A stretch of DNA of 34,725 nt from Chloracidobacterium sp. (lineage in GTDB: Bacteria; Acidobacteriota; Blastocatellia; Pyrinomonadales; Pyrinomonadaceae): assembly GCA_025362075.1 (NCBI GenBank), contig JANYIL010000062.1, positions 1-34,725 on the forward strand, read 5' to 3'. Made by a program: the position numbers and the translations under genes. Shown piece after piece: positions 23,984-30,012 of this stretch. The notes beneath the pieces were generated by a model. That model had not been told where the DNA came from. It ran no database searches and worked only from the letters and a program-made list of their open reading frames with translations. Every line of letters starts with the position of its first letter. Position 1 is the stretch's first letter.

Positions 23984-24664
23984 ATGATTATCAGATCACT
24001 CGCTTTTATCCTAATCGTCGCTTCATCTTTTGTTTTCGTGACCGCGCAAACTATGGATGCTCAAAAGGAAAACGTGGACAAGGCCGCAAAGACATCGAGC
24101 GCACGGGGAACCGAACGGCTGCGTGACTTACCTTTTCCGGGTGGTATCGACCTACAGTTCGTTATCAAAGAGCTGGCACGCGATCTAAATCTCAACGTCC
24201 TGTTTGATGGTGAATCGTTCCGTGGGACGGGCAGAAAGACGTATGTTGATCTTAAGAATGTAACGTCGGCAACGGCGCTGGATTATATTCTCTTGCAAGA
24301 AAACTTGTTTTTCGAAGAGGCCGGACCGAAGACGATCCTGGTGGCGAGCCGATTCCAAGGAAGATCGATCCCTCAGATCGGTGTCGGACTTACGCCGTTG
24401 ACTGAGCAGCTTGCCCAATATTTTGGCGTCGATGGCGGAATACTCATTAACGCGGTAGGCGACAATTCGGCTGCCTCGATTGCGGGACTCAAGGCCGGGG
24501 ACGTGATCGTAGAAATCGACGGTGTATCCCTTAAAGGCGCACTTGGACTCGTTCGCTCCATAAGCGAGAAAACTGAAGGCGATGTCACCCTGAAGATCGT
24601 TCGCGACCGCAAAGTCCAGACGGTAAGCGTAACTCCACGAAGGGGTATCCAATCTGTTTTGTGA
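23984..24664 (+). CDS. Exported STN-PDZ protein
   Basis: A 226-residue protein with a signal peptide (residues 1 to about 22, ending FVTAQ). Residues about 48-115 have the secretin/TonB short N-terminal (STN) pattern: DLQFVIKELARDLNLNVLFDGESF, VDLKNVTSATALDYILLQ and TILVASRF. Residues about 120-220 form a PDZ domain (IGVGLTPLTEQLAQYFGV, AASIAGLKAGDVIVEIDGVSL, VTLKIVRDRKVQTVSV). PDZ domains of this form usually bind C-terminal peptides in HtrA-like proteases, but no protease domain is present. STN plus PDZ suggests an adaptor to an outer-membrane secretin or receptor. GGAGG precedes the ATG. It stands alone, convergent with the membrane protein gene that ends the polyamine-like operon. Confidence 0.78.
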   Translation: MIIRSLAFILIVASSFVFVTAQTMDAQKENVDKAAKTSSARGTERLRDLPFPGGIDLQFVIKELARDLNLNVLFDGESFRGTGRKTYVDLKNVTSATALDYILLQENLFFEEAGPKTILVASRFQGRSIPQIGVGLTPLTEQLAQYFGVDGGILINAVGDNSAASIAGLKAGDVIVEIDGVSLKGALGLVRSISEKTEGDVTLKIVRDRKVQTVSVTPRRGIQSVL

Positions 24665-24691
24665 GGTGAATGATACCGGGCGGCTAAGCAC

Positions 24692-25747
24692 TCAGATCAA
24701 GCGGAAATCGGGATTATTCTTCCTCCGCCAGACAAATCCATCCAGCACGTAATGCGTCAGTTGCGGCAGAGCGAGCAGCGGTGCGATAAATGTCCGCATG
24801 TCGTGGGTCCAGTTCCAGTCGCCGCCGAATAGCCATTGCCGCTCATGCCACACGCCGCGATGCCAGAAAAGCTCTTCGAAATACGCCAGGGCCCAGAGTG
24901 TGGCAAGGAATACTAGCCAGTTTGACGACAGCACGCGGTAAACGCGACCCGTCGTCTCCCTCCGCATCCGGGCGTAAACATAGATCAATGCAAAATACGG
25001 CACGCCGTGGATGATCACGTTGGTCACCGTAAAGGCATAGTCCGAATTGAAATACACGATGCCTATATACCAGCAGATAGCTGTCGTCGCGACGACGATG
25101 TCCTTGCCGATATTCAGAAAGCCGTGTGTGAAATAGAGATAGATCGATTTTGCAAAATAAGCGGTCAACGCAAGAACGTAGATTGGAAAAAGAATCGTTT
25201 CGACGATTGCCGGTATCGATATGAAATCGTTCTTTACGAACCACTCAAAATTACGCGGCAGCCGCGTCATCCAAAACGCAAGGGGATAAACGCTCGCCAG
25301 GTAGATCGCTGCCGCATCGACCCACCACGTCCAACGTTCCGTTTCCTTGAGTTTGCGCCGATAGAGATTTACCCAACCGTATTGCTGCCTGATAAAATGA
25401 AAAACCGCGACCGCCGCGAGCGCCTTCCAAAAAATAAGCTCGCCCTCGGAATAGAGCGCAACGCCGATCGCATAACCAAAAACCGGCACCAACAGATAAA
25501 GCCAAAACCGGCGTTTGAACTCTTCCTTATCAAAATAGACGCGGAAGCTGGTCGACCAGACGTGTGCGACGTCGATAAAAAGTACCGCCATCACCCATGT
25601 CCACTCCGGCGATTCGCCATTCAACAGGCCGATCTGTGAACCGACCACCAGCAGCAAAAGCGACGCAACGGCGCTCCCCAAAAAGACCGTCAGATCGATC
25701 TCACGGGAAAAGAGCCAGTAGTTTGTTTTTGAAAGTGTTGCGTCCAT
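24692..25747 (-). CDS. Polytopic membrane protein of unknown function
   Basis: A 351-residue inner-membrane protein with about eight to ten hydrophobic helices. Conserved-looking polar motifs in or near the membrane include FIDVAHVWSTSFRVYFDKEEF, FHFIRQQYGWVNLYRRK, a central IHGVPYFALIYVYARMRRE and the C-terminal LPQLTHYVLDGFVWRRK. The histidines in H.W, HF.RQ, IHG and THY could form a metal or catalytic site, as in membrane desaturase or hydroxylase-like folds; I do not recognise the family. The true start is probably the ATG at 25747 (MDATLSKTNYWLFS). The track's extension to 25783 adds only residues translated from the adjacent inverted repeat. It is the last gene of the speD-to-24692 run, with transmembrane neighbours. 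Confidence 0.75.
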   Translation of the reverse strand: MDATLSKTNYWLFSREIDLTVFLGSAVASLLLLVVGSQIGLLNGESPEWTWVMAVLFIDVAHVWSTSFRVYFDKEEFKRRFWLYLLVPVFGYAIGVALYSEGELIFWKALAAVAVFHFIRQQYGWVNLYRRKLKETERWTWWVDAAAIYLASVYPLAFWMTRLPRNFEWFVKNDFISIPAIVETILFPIYVLALTAYFAKSIYLYFTHGFLNIGKDIVVATTAICWYIGIVYFNSDYAFTVTNVIIHGVPYFALIYVYARMRRETTGRVYRVLSSNWLVFLATLWALAYFEELFWHRGVWHERQWLFGGDWNWTHDMRTFIAPLLALPQLTHYVLDGFVWRRKNNPDFRLI

Positions 25748-25753
25748 AAACCG

Positions 25754-25891
25754 ACTGGAGCGGCAAGCATCCTTGCTTGCCACGCCGGTTCCTCCGACGT
25801 TACGGCACTCCCGCGCATCTCACATTGAATTTATCCGATCTCAACGGCGGTCTTTCGACCGCTGGCAAGCCGGGATGCTTGCCGCTCCAGT
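25754..25891. repeat. Inverted repeat with GGCAAGC words between operon genes
   Basis: ACTGGAGCGGCAAGCATCC at 25754-25772, with its continuation GCTTGCCA, is mirrored by the arm 25861-25891 with two mismatches over 29 bases. The left arm also holds a nested palindrome GGCAAGCATCCTTGCTTGCC. The right arm ends on the stop codon of the FAD protein. The 78 bases between the arms show no gene. Confidence 0.85.
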
Positions 25892-27483
25892 CATATGATC
25901 TCACCCGCAGCGTGCAGTCCATGATAAAACGCTTCTTCAAAAAGCGCGATGCCGCTCAGGTCGGTGTGGGCAAAATGGATGTTGCGGTACGGCTTAACCG
26001 CCTTTTCGCGAATGCCACTCCATATAAAATTTGGCCTTGGGCTAATCATCGCATGGCCCCAACGCATCACGTCGAGCCGCTCCGTCAATTCGTAAATATC
26101 CGGATGCGCCCGAGCAAGATCGGTCAGGCAGACATCGGCAAGCTGTTTCCATTCGTAATTAAAGAGCGTCGTTCGGCCATTCGGTTCGGCACACATCGGA
26201 TAGTAATAGGTCAGGATCGTCGGGCCGTAATCGATGCCTTTTTGATGGGTCGCGGTCACATAACCGAGCGATGGGCTTTCGTACAAAACGTTGTCCCAGG
26301 ATAGCGGAAAATCCTTTGGGAACCTCGGTTTCGGCCGGTCTTTCAGAAAAAGATTGGCTACGAACCACGCATTGTGCTGAAATTCGCCGGCGGCAAACGG
26401 CGGGTTTTCGCGAAAACCACGTATGACCCACGGTGCCGTAAATACAGGCGATGAGTAAATGATCTTTTCGCAATGAATGCCTCGAATCTCGTTACCGTCG
26501 AGGCAAACAACATCGACGCCCTTTTCGTTTGGCTCGACCGAGACGACCATCTGCGATCTGCGAACGTTGTCTTTGACCTTGTCGTAAAAATGATTTACAA
26601 ACTGGCCGTTGCCCTCCGGGCAAGTTATGAACGGCTGCGATTCCGCGCCGCTTTTGCGGACACGCGAGCAAAAATAGAACAGCCCGACCCACGCCGACGC
26701 CTGATCGACCTTGAGCCCGTAATCGTCGCGGGTCGCGTAATCGCAATACCAGAGCAGCCGCTCGGACGTGAAACCATTCTGCCGCAGCCATTCGGCAAAT
26801 GTGAGCTTATCGAGAGCTGTAACGGTCGCGTCGTTCGAGCACATCTCAAGCGGCACGACAAACGCCCGCCGCCCGCGAGCATCACGCCAGTTGACCCACT
26901 TATCGATATGTTTCTGAAAGTCTGCGAATTGCCGCTTATCATCCTCGCTCGCTCCGGCGTTGAGATAAAGCCCTTCATACCAACGGCCTTTGTAAAATAC
27001 GCGCTCCTCGGGTTCACGGCATAGAAACTGCTCTTTGACCACAACTTCGCCTAAGGCATCGCGCCCTTCGATCAGCGACATCTCGTCCAGAAACGAGATC
27101 AGGTCGTTGTTTTCCTTAAACGGTACCGGCAGATAATGCGCCCCCCACGGATAGCCAACCGGCTCACCACGATCGCTGCGGGCCGTGCCCCCGATCTCCT
27201 TTTCAAGTTCGAGCAGGACAAAATCGTTGAAATTATCTTTCTTGAACTTCCACGCCGCCGTCAGCCCCGCAACACCGCCACCGACGATCACGACCCTTTT
27301 CGTTTCCCATTTGTCGGCAGGAACTTCAAATTTGCGGTTTTCTCTAAGAACGTGCCCCAGACTTGCGGATTGCCCTATAATCTCGCCTTCGGGAAACAGG
27401 CGCGATTCTTCCGACTGGCACGCAGCAAACGCAAACGGTGCTCCGAGGAATAGGGTCAGCAGTTCTCGTCGTGTGAGGGTCAT
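25891..27483 (-). CDS. Exported FAD-dependent amine oxidase-like lipoprotein
   Basis: A 530-residue flavoprotein. From ATG 27483 the N-terminus is MTLTRRELLTLFLGAPFAFAAC, a twin-arginine-like signal ending in a lipobox cysteine (Cys22), so it is predicted to be folded with FAD in the cytoplasm, exported and lipid-anchored. The Rossmann motif RVVIVGGGVAGLTAAW (about 63-78), ELEKEIGGTARSD and a late GLHAAGEI segment match the FAD amine oxidase/phytoene desaturase superfamily. The 34 residues before the chosen start in the track come from the flanking repeat and four-helix-bundle remnant. It sits between a membrane spermidine synthase and a membrane protein, so a periplasmic polyamine or aminopropylated product is a reasonable but unproven substrate. 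The active-site residues for amine oxidation cannot be confirmed by eye. Confidence 0.82.
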   Translation of the reverse strand: MTLTRRELLTLFLGAPFAFAACQSEESRLFPEGEIIGQSASLGHVLRENRKFEVPADKWETKRVVIVGGGVAGLTAAWKFKKDNFNDFVLLELEKEIGGTARSDRGEPVGYPWGAHYLPVPFKENNDLISFLDEMSLIEGRDALGEVVVKEQFLCREPEERVFYKGRWYEGLYLNAGASEDDKRQFADFQKHIDKWVNWRDARGRRAFVVPLEMCSNDATVTALDKLTFAEWLRQNGFTSERLLWYCDYATRDDYGLKVDQASAWVGLFYFCSRVRKSGAESQPFITCPEGNGQFVNHFYDKVKDNVRRSQMVVSVEPNEKGVDVVCLDGNEIRGIHCEKIIYSSPVFTAPWVIRGFRENPPFAAGEFQHNAWFVANLFLKDRPKPRFPKDFPLSWDNVLYESPSLGYVTATHQKGIDYGPTILTYYYPMCAEPNGRTTLFNYEWKQLADVCLTDLARAHPDIYELTERLDVMRWGHAMISPRPNFIWSGIREKAVKPYRNIHFAHTDLSGIALFEEAFYHGLHAAGEII

Positions 27484-27910
27484 ACGGAATAAGTGATAGG
27501 TACAAAGTGAAAGGTAATAAGTTATTGTTCGGTTTCCCGGAGTGTTTTGATGGCTGATATCAGCATTTTCTGAAGCTCTTCGCAATCATCGAGTAGTGAT
27601 CTGGTCTGTGTCTCGCTGATAAACTCGCCATCTCTCAAAAGACGGAGTAGTTTGTTTTAAAGGCTTCTTTATTTGCTATCGAATATTTTTGACGGAGTTC
27701 GATTCGATCGTCACCCTGTTTGCCTTCCTCGATGAACAAACCAATGTTGATACCGCTGTCGAGGATCTTTTTCGAAATTACAAACTCCTTCTTTTCCGAA
27801 TGGAGAACTCGCTCAATCTAACGATCCGCAATGCAAAAGCATAAGACTTATCTCTCAATGGATCTGCCATAACTTTTAACCTTTCACCTATTACTTATAA
27901 CTTATTCCGG
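27484..27910 (-). mobile_element. Intervening-sequence-like element with terminal inverted repeats
   Basis: The ends are imperfect inverted repeats: CGGAATAAGT at 27485-27494 against ACTTATTCCG at 27900-27909. Similarity continues inward for about 40 bases (shared ATA, GTGAAAGGT and AGTT blocks). The interior encodes a frameshifted four-helix-bundle protein of the 23S rRNA intervening-sequence type. The element exactly fills the gap between the FAD protein's ATG (27483) and the end of the spermidine synthase gene. Confidence 0.7.
27522..27870 (-). pseudogene. Four-helix-bundle protein (23S rRNA IVS type), two frameshifts
   Basis: Reading on the minus strand from ATG 27870: MADPLRDKSYAFALRIVRL in the first frame, then KKEFVISKKILDSGINIGLFIEEGK...YSIANKEAFKTNY in a second, and LRLLRDGEFISETQTRSLLDD..LQKMLISAIKTLRE, ending at TAA 27522, in a third. 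The order and motifs are those of the roughly 120-residue four-helix-bundle family found inside 23S rRNA intervening sequences and as stand-alone genes. Two frame changes, one after about residue 20 and one near TNY, disable it. No ORF in the track covers it. The host protein is RNA-associated by context only; its biochemical role is unknown. Confidence 0.85.
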
Positions 27911-27915
27911 AGATG

Positions 27916-29439
27916 CTATTGCTCAAACCGTCGCCACTCAGCCTCATAATATCGAACCAATGCTTGATTATCTAACCTGTTTATCTCGATCTCGTCGTTT
28001 GGACGTGATGTGTCGCTAGGAAATTCAAACATTGACGCAAAAGAATTGTCGTTGAGAAAACGAAGCTCGATGCCCGCCGGCGGCTTAGCCGGTTGGTCAA
28101 AAGGCTGTAGTTTTGCGAGTGCGTAGCCCCAGATGCCAAAGCTCGGCACCGTCGTTTGATATGGGCGGACAGTGAAACCTACAGATTCGAGGGTTTTGAC
28201 GATACACCAGAACGATTTACGGGCAACGAGCGGTGAGGTGGTCTGAATAACGACCGACGAATCGGGCTTGAGCTTGTTTTTCAGAAGGTTGTAAAAGCGG
28301 GTCGTGTAGAGCTTGCCGAGGGCAAAATTGTTCGGGTCCGGAAAATCGACGATGGCGATGTCGAATGGCTCGGTCTGCGTATTGTCGAGCCAGACGAATG
28401 CGTCCGCGTTTGTCACGTGCACGCGCGGGTCGCTGAACGAATGCTTGTTTAGCTCGCCAAGCGGAGGCACCGCGACCGAGACTTTCGTCATATCCGGATC
28501 GAGATCGACGAGCTGGATAAATTCTACCGAATCGTATTTTTCGATCTCGCGCAACGCAAGGCCGTCGCCACCGCCCAGTACGAGCACGCGTTTTGCGACT
28601 CCGTCATATGCCGCAAACGGCGGATGGACGAGCGCTTCGTGATAACGGTATTCGTCAAACGAACTGAATTGCAGATTGCCGTTCAGGAAAAGCGAGTAGC
28701 CAAGCTTTCCTTTGGTCACGACGATCCGCTGATACGGCGAGCTTTTGGCGTAAATGATGTTGTCGGCAAACAGGGCGTCCTCGGCGAGCGTCGTCAACCG
28801 GTCGGCCTTGATAAAGGCAATTATCAGGAGAACGAGGATCACGGCGCCTTTGACACGCATGATCGTTACATTTTTTTTGATCAGCGGCAGCAGCAGCCAC
28901 GTTCCCCAGATTCCTACGCCCGCGTTGAACATGCCAAAGAGCAGCGACGTGCGGGTGAGTCCTAATTTTGGAACAAGAAATATCGGGAACAGCAGCGATG
29001 CCGCCAGAGCTCCGATGTAATCAAATGCAAGAACTCGCGAAACGAGATCTTTGAAATCGAGTTCGTCTTTCAGGATCCGCATTAGCAGCGGAATCTCGAG
29101 GCCGACCAGAACGCCAATCACAAAAACGACGCCGTAGAGCACGATACTGAAATACGAAAGATGGGCGAATGTCAGAAACAGCAGCGGTGCCGAAAATCCG
29201 CCGACGACCGCCACCGCCAGCTCAACCTCGACAAATTTACCGGCGATATCCTTATCGATAAATCGCGACAGCCACGAACCGACGCCCATTGCAAACAGGT
29301 AAATGCCGATGATTATCGAAAATTGTGTGACGGAATCGCCAAGGACGTAGCTCGAAAGGGTTCCCGCAAGCAGCTCATAAAAGAGCCCGCATGTGGCGAT
29401 GACAAAGACGTTGAGAAAAAGTAGCGGCGCGCGTTTCAT
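27916..29439 (-). CDS. speE: Membrane-fused spermidine synthase-like aminopropyltransferase
   Basis: A 507-residue protein with about seven transmembrane helices (residues 1 to about 215) fused to a spermidine synthase domain. The catalytic part shows LNGNLQFSSFDEYRYHEALVHP (substrate site and gate), VLVLGGGDGLALREI (nucleotide-binding loop), the acidic strand end QLVDLDPDM, NADAFVWL and the active-site DIAIVDFPDPN. It should transfer an aminopropyl group from decarboxylated S-adenosylmethionine, which speD in the same run would supply. The membrane module suggests a membrane-embedded or lipid-near acceptor, not just free putrescine. The start is ATG 29439; the 17 extra residues in the track (MTAVFSFSVIRYPFSVF) are a translation of the neighbouring inverted repeat. 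Confidence 0.92.
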   Translation of the reverse strand: MKRAPLLFLNVFVIATCGLFYELLAGTLSSYVLGDSVTQFSIIIGIYLFAMGVGSWLSRFIDKDIAGKFVEVELAVAVVGGFSAPLLFLTFAHLSYFSIVLYGVVFVIGVLVGLEIPLLMRILKDELDFKDLVSRVLAFDYIGALAASLLFPIFLVPKLGLTRTSLLFGMFNAGVGIWGTWLLLPLIKKNVTIMRVKGAVILVLLIIAFIKADRLTTLAEDALFADNIIYAKSSPYQRIVVTKGKLGYSLFLNGNLQFSSFDEYRYHEALVHPPFAAYDGVAKRVLVLGGGDGLALREIEKYDSVEFIQLVDLDPDMTKVSVAVPPLGELNKHSFSDPRVHVTNADAFVWLDNTQTEPFDIAIVDFPDPNNFALGKLYTTRFYNLLKNKLKPDSSVVIQTTSPLVARKSFWCIVKTLESVGFTVRPYQTTVPSFGIWGYALAKLQPFDQPAKPPAGIELRFLNDNSFASMFEFPSDTSRPNDEIEINRLDNQALVRYYEAEWRRFEQ

Positions 29440-29515
29440 AAAAACGGAAAATGGATAACGGATAACGGAAAATGAAAAAACAGCAGTCATTTTCCGCTTT
29501 CCATTTTCCGTTTTT
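29440..29515. repeat. Inverted repeat of ACGGAAAAT/ATAACGG words
   Basis: AAAAACGGAAAATGGATAAC, with its continuation, at 29440-29475 is mirrored at 29487-29515; the left arm differs mainly by one extra seven-base TAACGGA unit. It starts one base after the ATG of the synthase gene and fills the gap to DUF350. It shares 17 bases exactly with the insert in the aminotransferase gene. Confidence 0.88.
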
Positions 29516-29524
29516 CAATTTGGC

Positions 29525-29785
29525 TTAGCTGTGGACAGCCGCCGAAATAATCATTGCGACGCCAATTATTACAGCTCCGATAATGATCGCGAGCGAAGTA
29601 TTCTGGTCGACTTCGATCTCTTTCTTGACCGAGAATGGAGCAACCAACACGATGATAAGGAAAGCAAGTGCAAATACGACCAGGCCAAAAGCGACAAATA
29701 TGACCGTTGTTTCGATAGTGGTCCAAAGCTTATCCAACTCAACGGCGAGCCCGAGAACCGGGGCGATTGTTAGCAAATTCAACAT
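29525..29785 (-). CDS. DUF350 small membrane protein
   Basis: An 86-residue protein with two clear transmembrane helices (about 27-50 and 66-84) and a more weakly hydrophobic N-terminal segment. VKKEIEVDQNTSLAIIIGAVIIGVAMIISAAV is the DUF350 signature, with an acidic EVDQN turn before the last helix. The family has no known biochemical activity; single or tandem DUF350 domains are found with polyamine-type genes and PspA-like genes. The ATG overlaps the preceding microprotein's TAA by one base (TAATG), and its GGAGG ribosome site lies inside that gene's last codons, so translation is coupled. Confidence 0.88.
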   Translation of the reverse strand: MLNLLTIAPVLGLAVELDKLWTTIETTVIFVAFGLVVFALAFLIIVLVAPFSVKKEIEVDQNTSLAIIIGAVIIGVAMIISAAVHS

Positions 29786-29934
29786 TATTTTCCTCCGTGA
29801 AATCCTGAATAAAAGAACGGCACTCCCAAACGCGAGTGGCTGCCGGAATTAGCCAATTCCCAGCCAAACCAGGTCGAGACCCCATAAAATGCAAGGATGC
29901 CGATACCGAAAACCATATAGAGTTTTTTTAACAT
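29785..29934 (-). CDS. 49-aa single-pass membrane microprotein ending in HGGK
   Basis: This gene is absent from the ORF track. Minus-strand ATG 29934 opens a 49-codon frame: MLKKLYMVFGIGILAFYGVSTWFGWELANSG..., with one transmembrane helix (about residues 6-24) after a KK start and a C-terminal PFFYSGFHGGK. It is real by position: its TAA overlaps the DUF350 ATG, and its last codons (GGA GGA) form the DUF350 ribosome-binding site. The Gly-Phe-His-Gly-Gly-Lys tail is unusual and looks like a conserved terminal motif; I recall similar tails on tiny proteins near DUF350 genes but could not check this. Its function is unknown. It could be a membrane scaffold or even the aminopropyl acceptor, and the latter is speculation. 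Confidence 0.8.
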   Translation of the reverse strand: MLKKLYMVFGIGILAFYGVSTWFGWELANSGSHSRLGVPFFYSGFHGGK

Positions 29935-29952
29935 AAGTCTTAATAGTTTATT

Positions 29953-30005
29953 GAGTTTGTAGAGTTCGTTGAGAAAAACATTTTCTCAACGAACTCTACA
30001 AACTC
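29953..30005. repeat. Perfect 25-bp hairpin, three-base loop
   Basis: GAGTTTGTAGAGTTCGTTGA (from 29953) is mirrored perfectly over 25 bases by 29981-30005, with ACA as loop. Each arm contains the words GTTTGTAGAGTT and TTCGTTGAG, and an extra CTACAAACTC copy follows the right arm. It lies between DUF4178 and the microprotein in the operon and would form a very stable RNA stem in the transcript. Confidence 0.95.
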
Positions 30006-30012
30006 TACAAAC

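Noticed and set aside
25007-25639. 210-aa forward ORF
   Set aside because: Lies antisense within the membrane protein gene; charged, with no recognisable motif, while the reverse frame has clear transmembrane helices.
25748-25783. N-terminal extension of the membrane protein ORF
   Set aside because: Translated from the GGCAAGC inverted repeat; ATG 25747 fits better.
26473-27024. 183-aa forward ORF
   Set aside because: Antisense shadow of the FAD-dependent protein, whose frame has the Rossmann motif and a signal sequence.
27484-27585. N-terminal extension of the FAD protein ORF
   Set aside because: Reads through the IVS-like element; ATG 27483 begins a twin-arginine/lipobox signal.
29440-29490. 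N-terminal extension of the spermidine synthase ORF
   Set aside because: The 17 residues are translated from the inverted repeat; ATG 29439 begins the first membrane helix.
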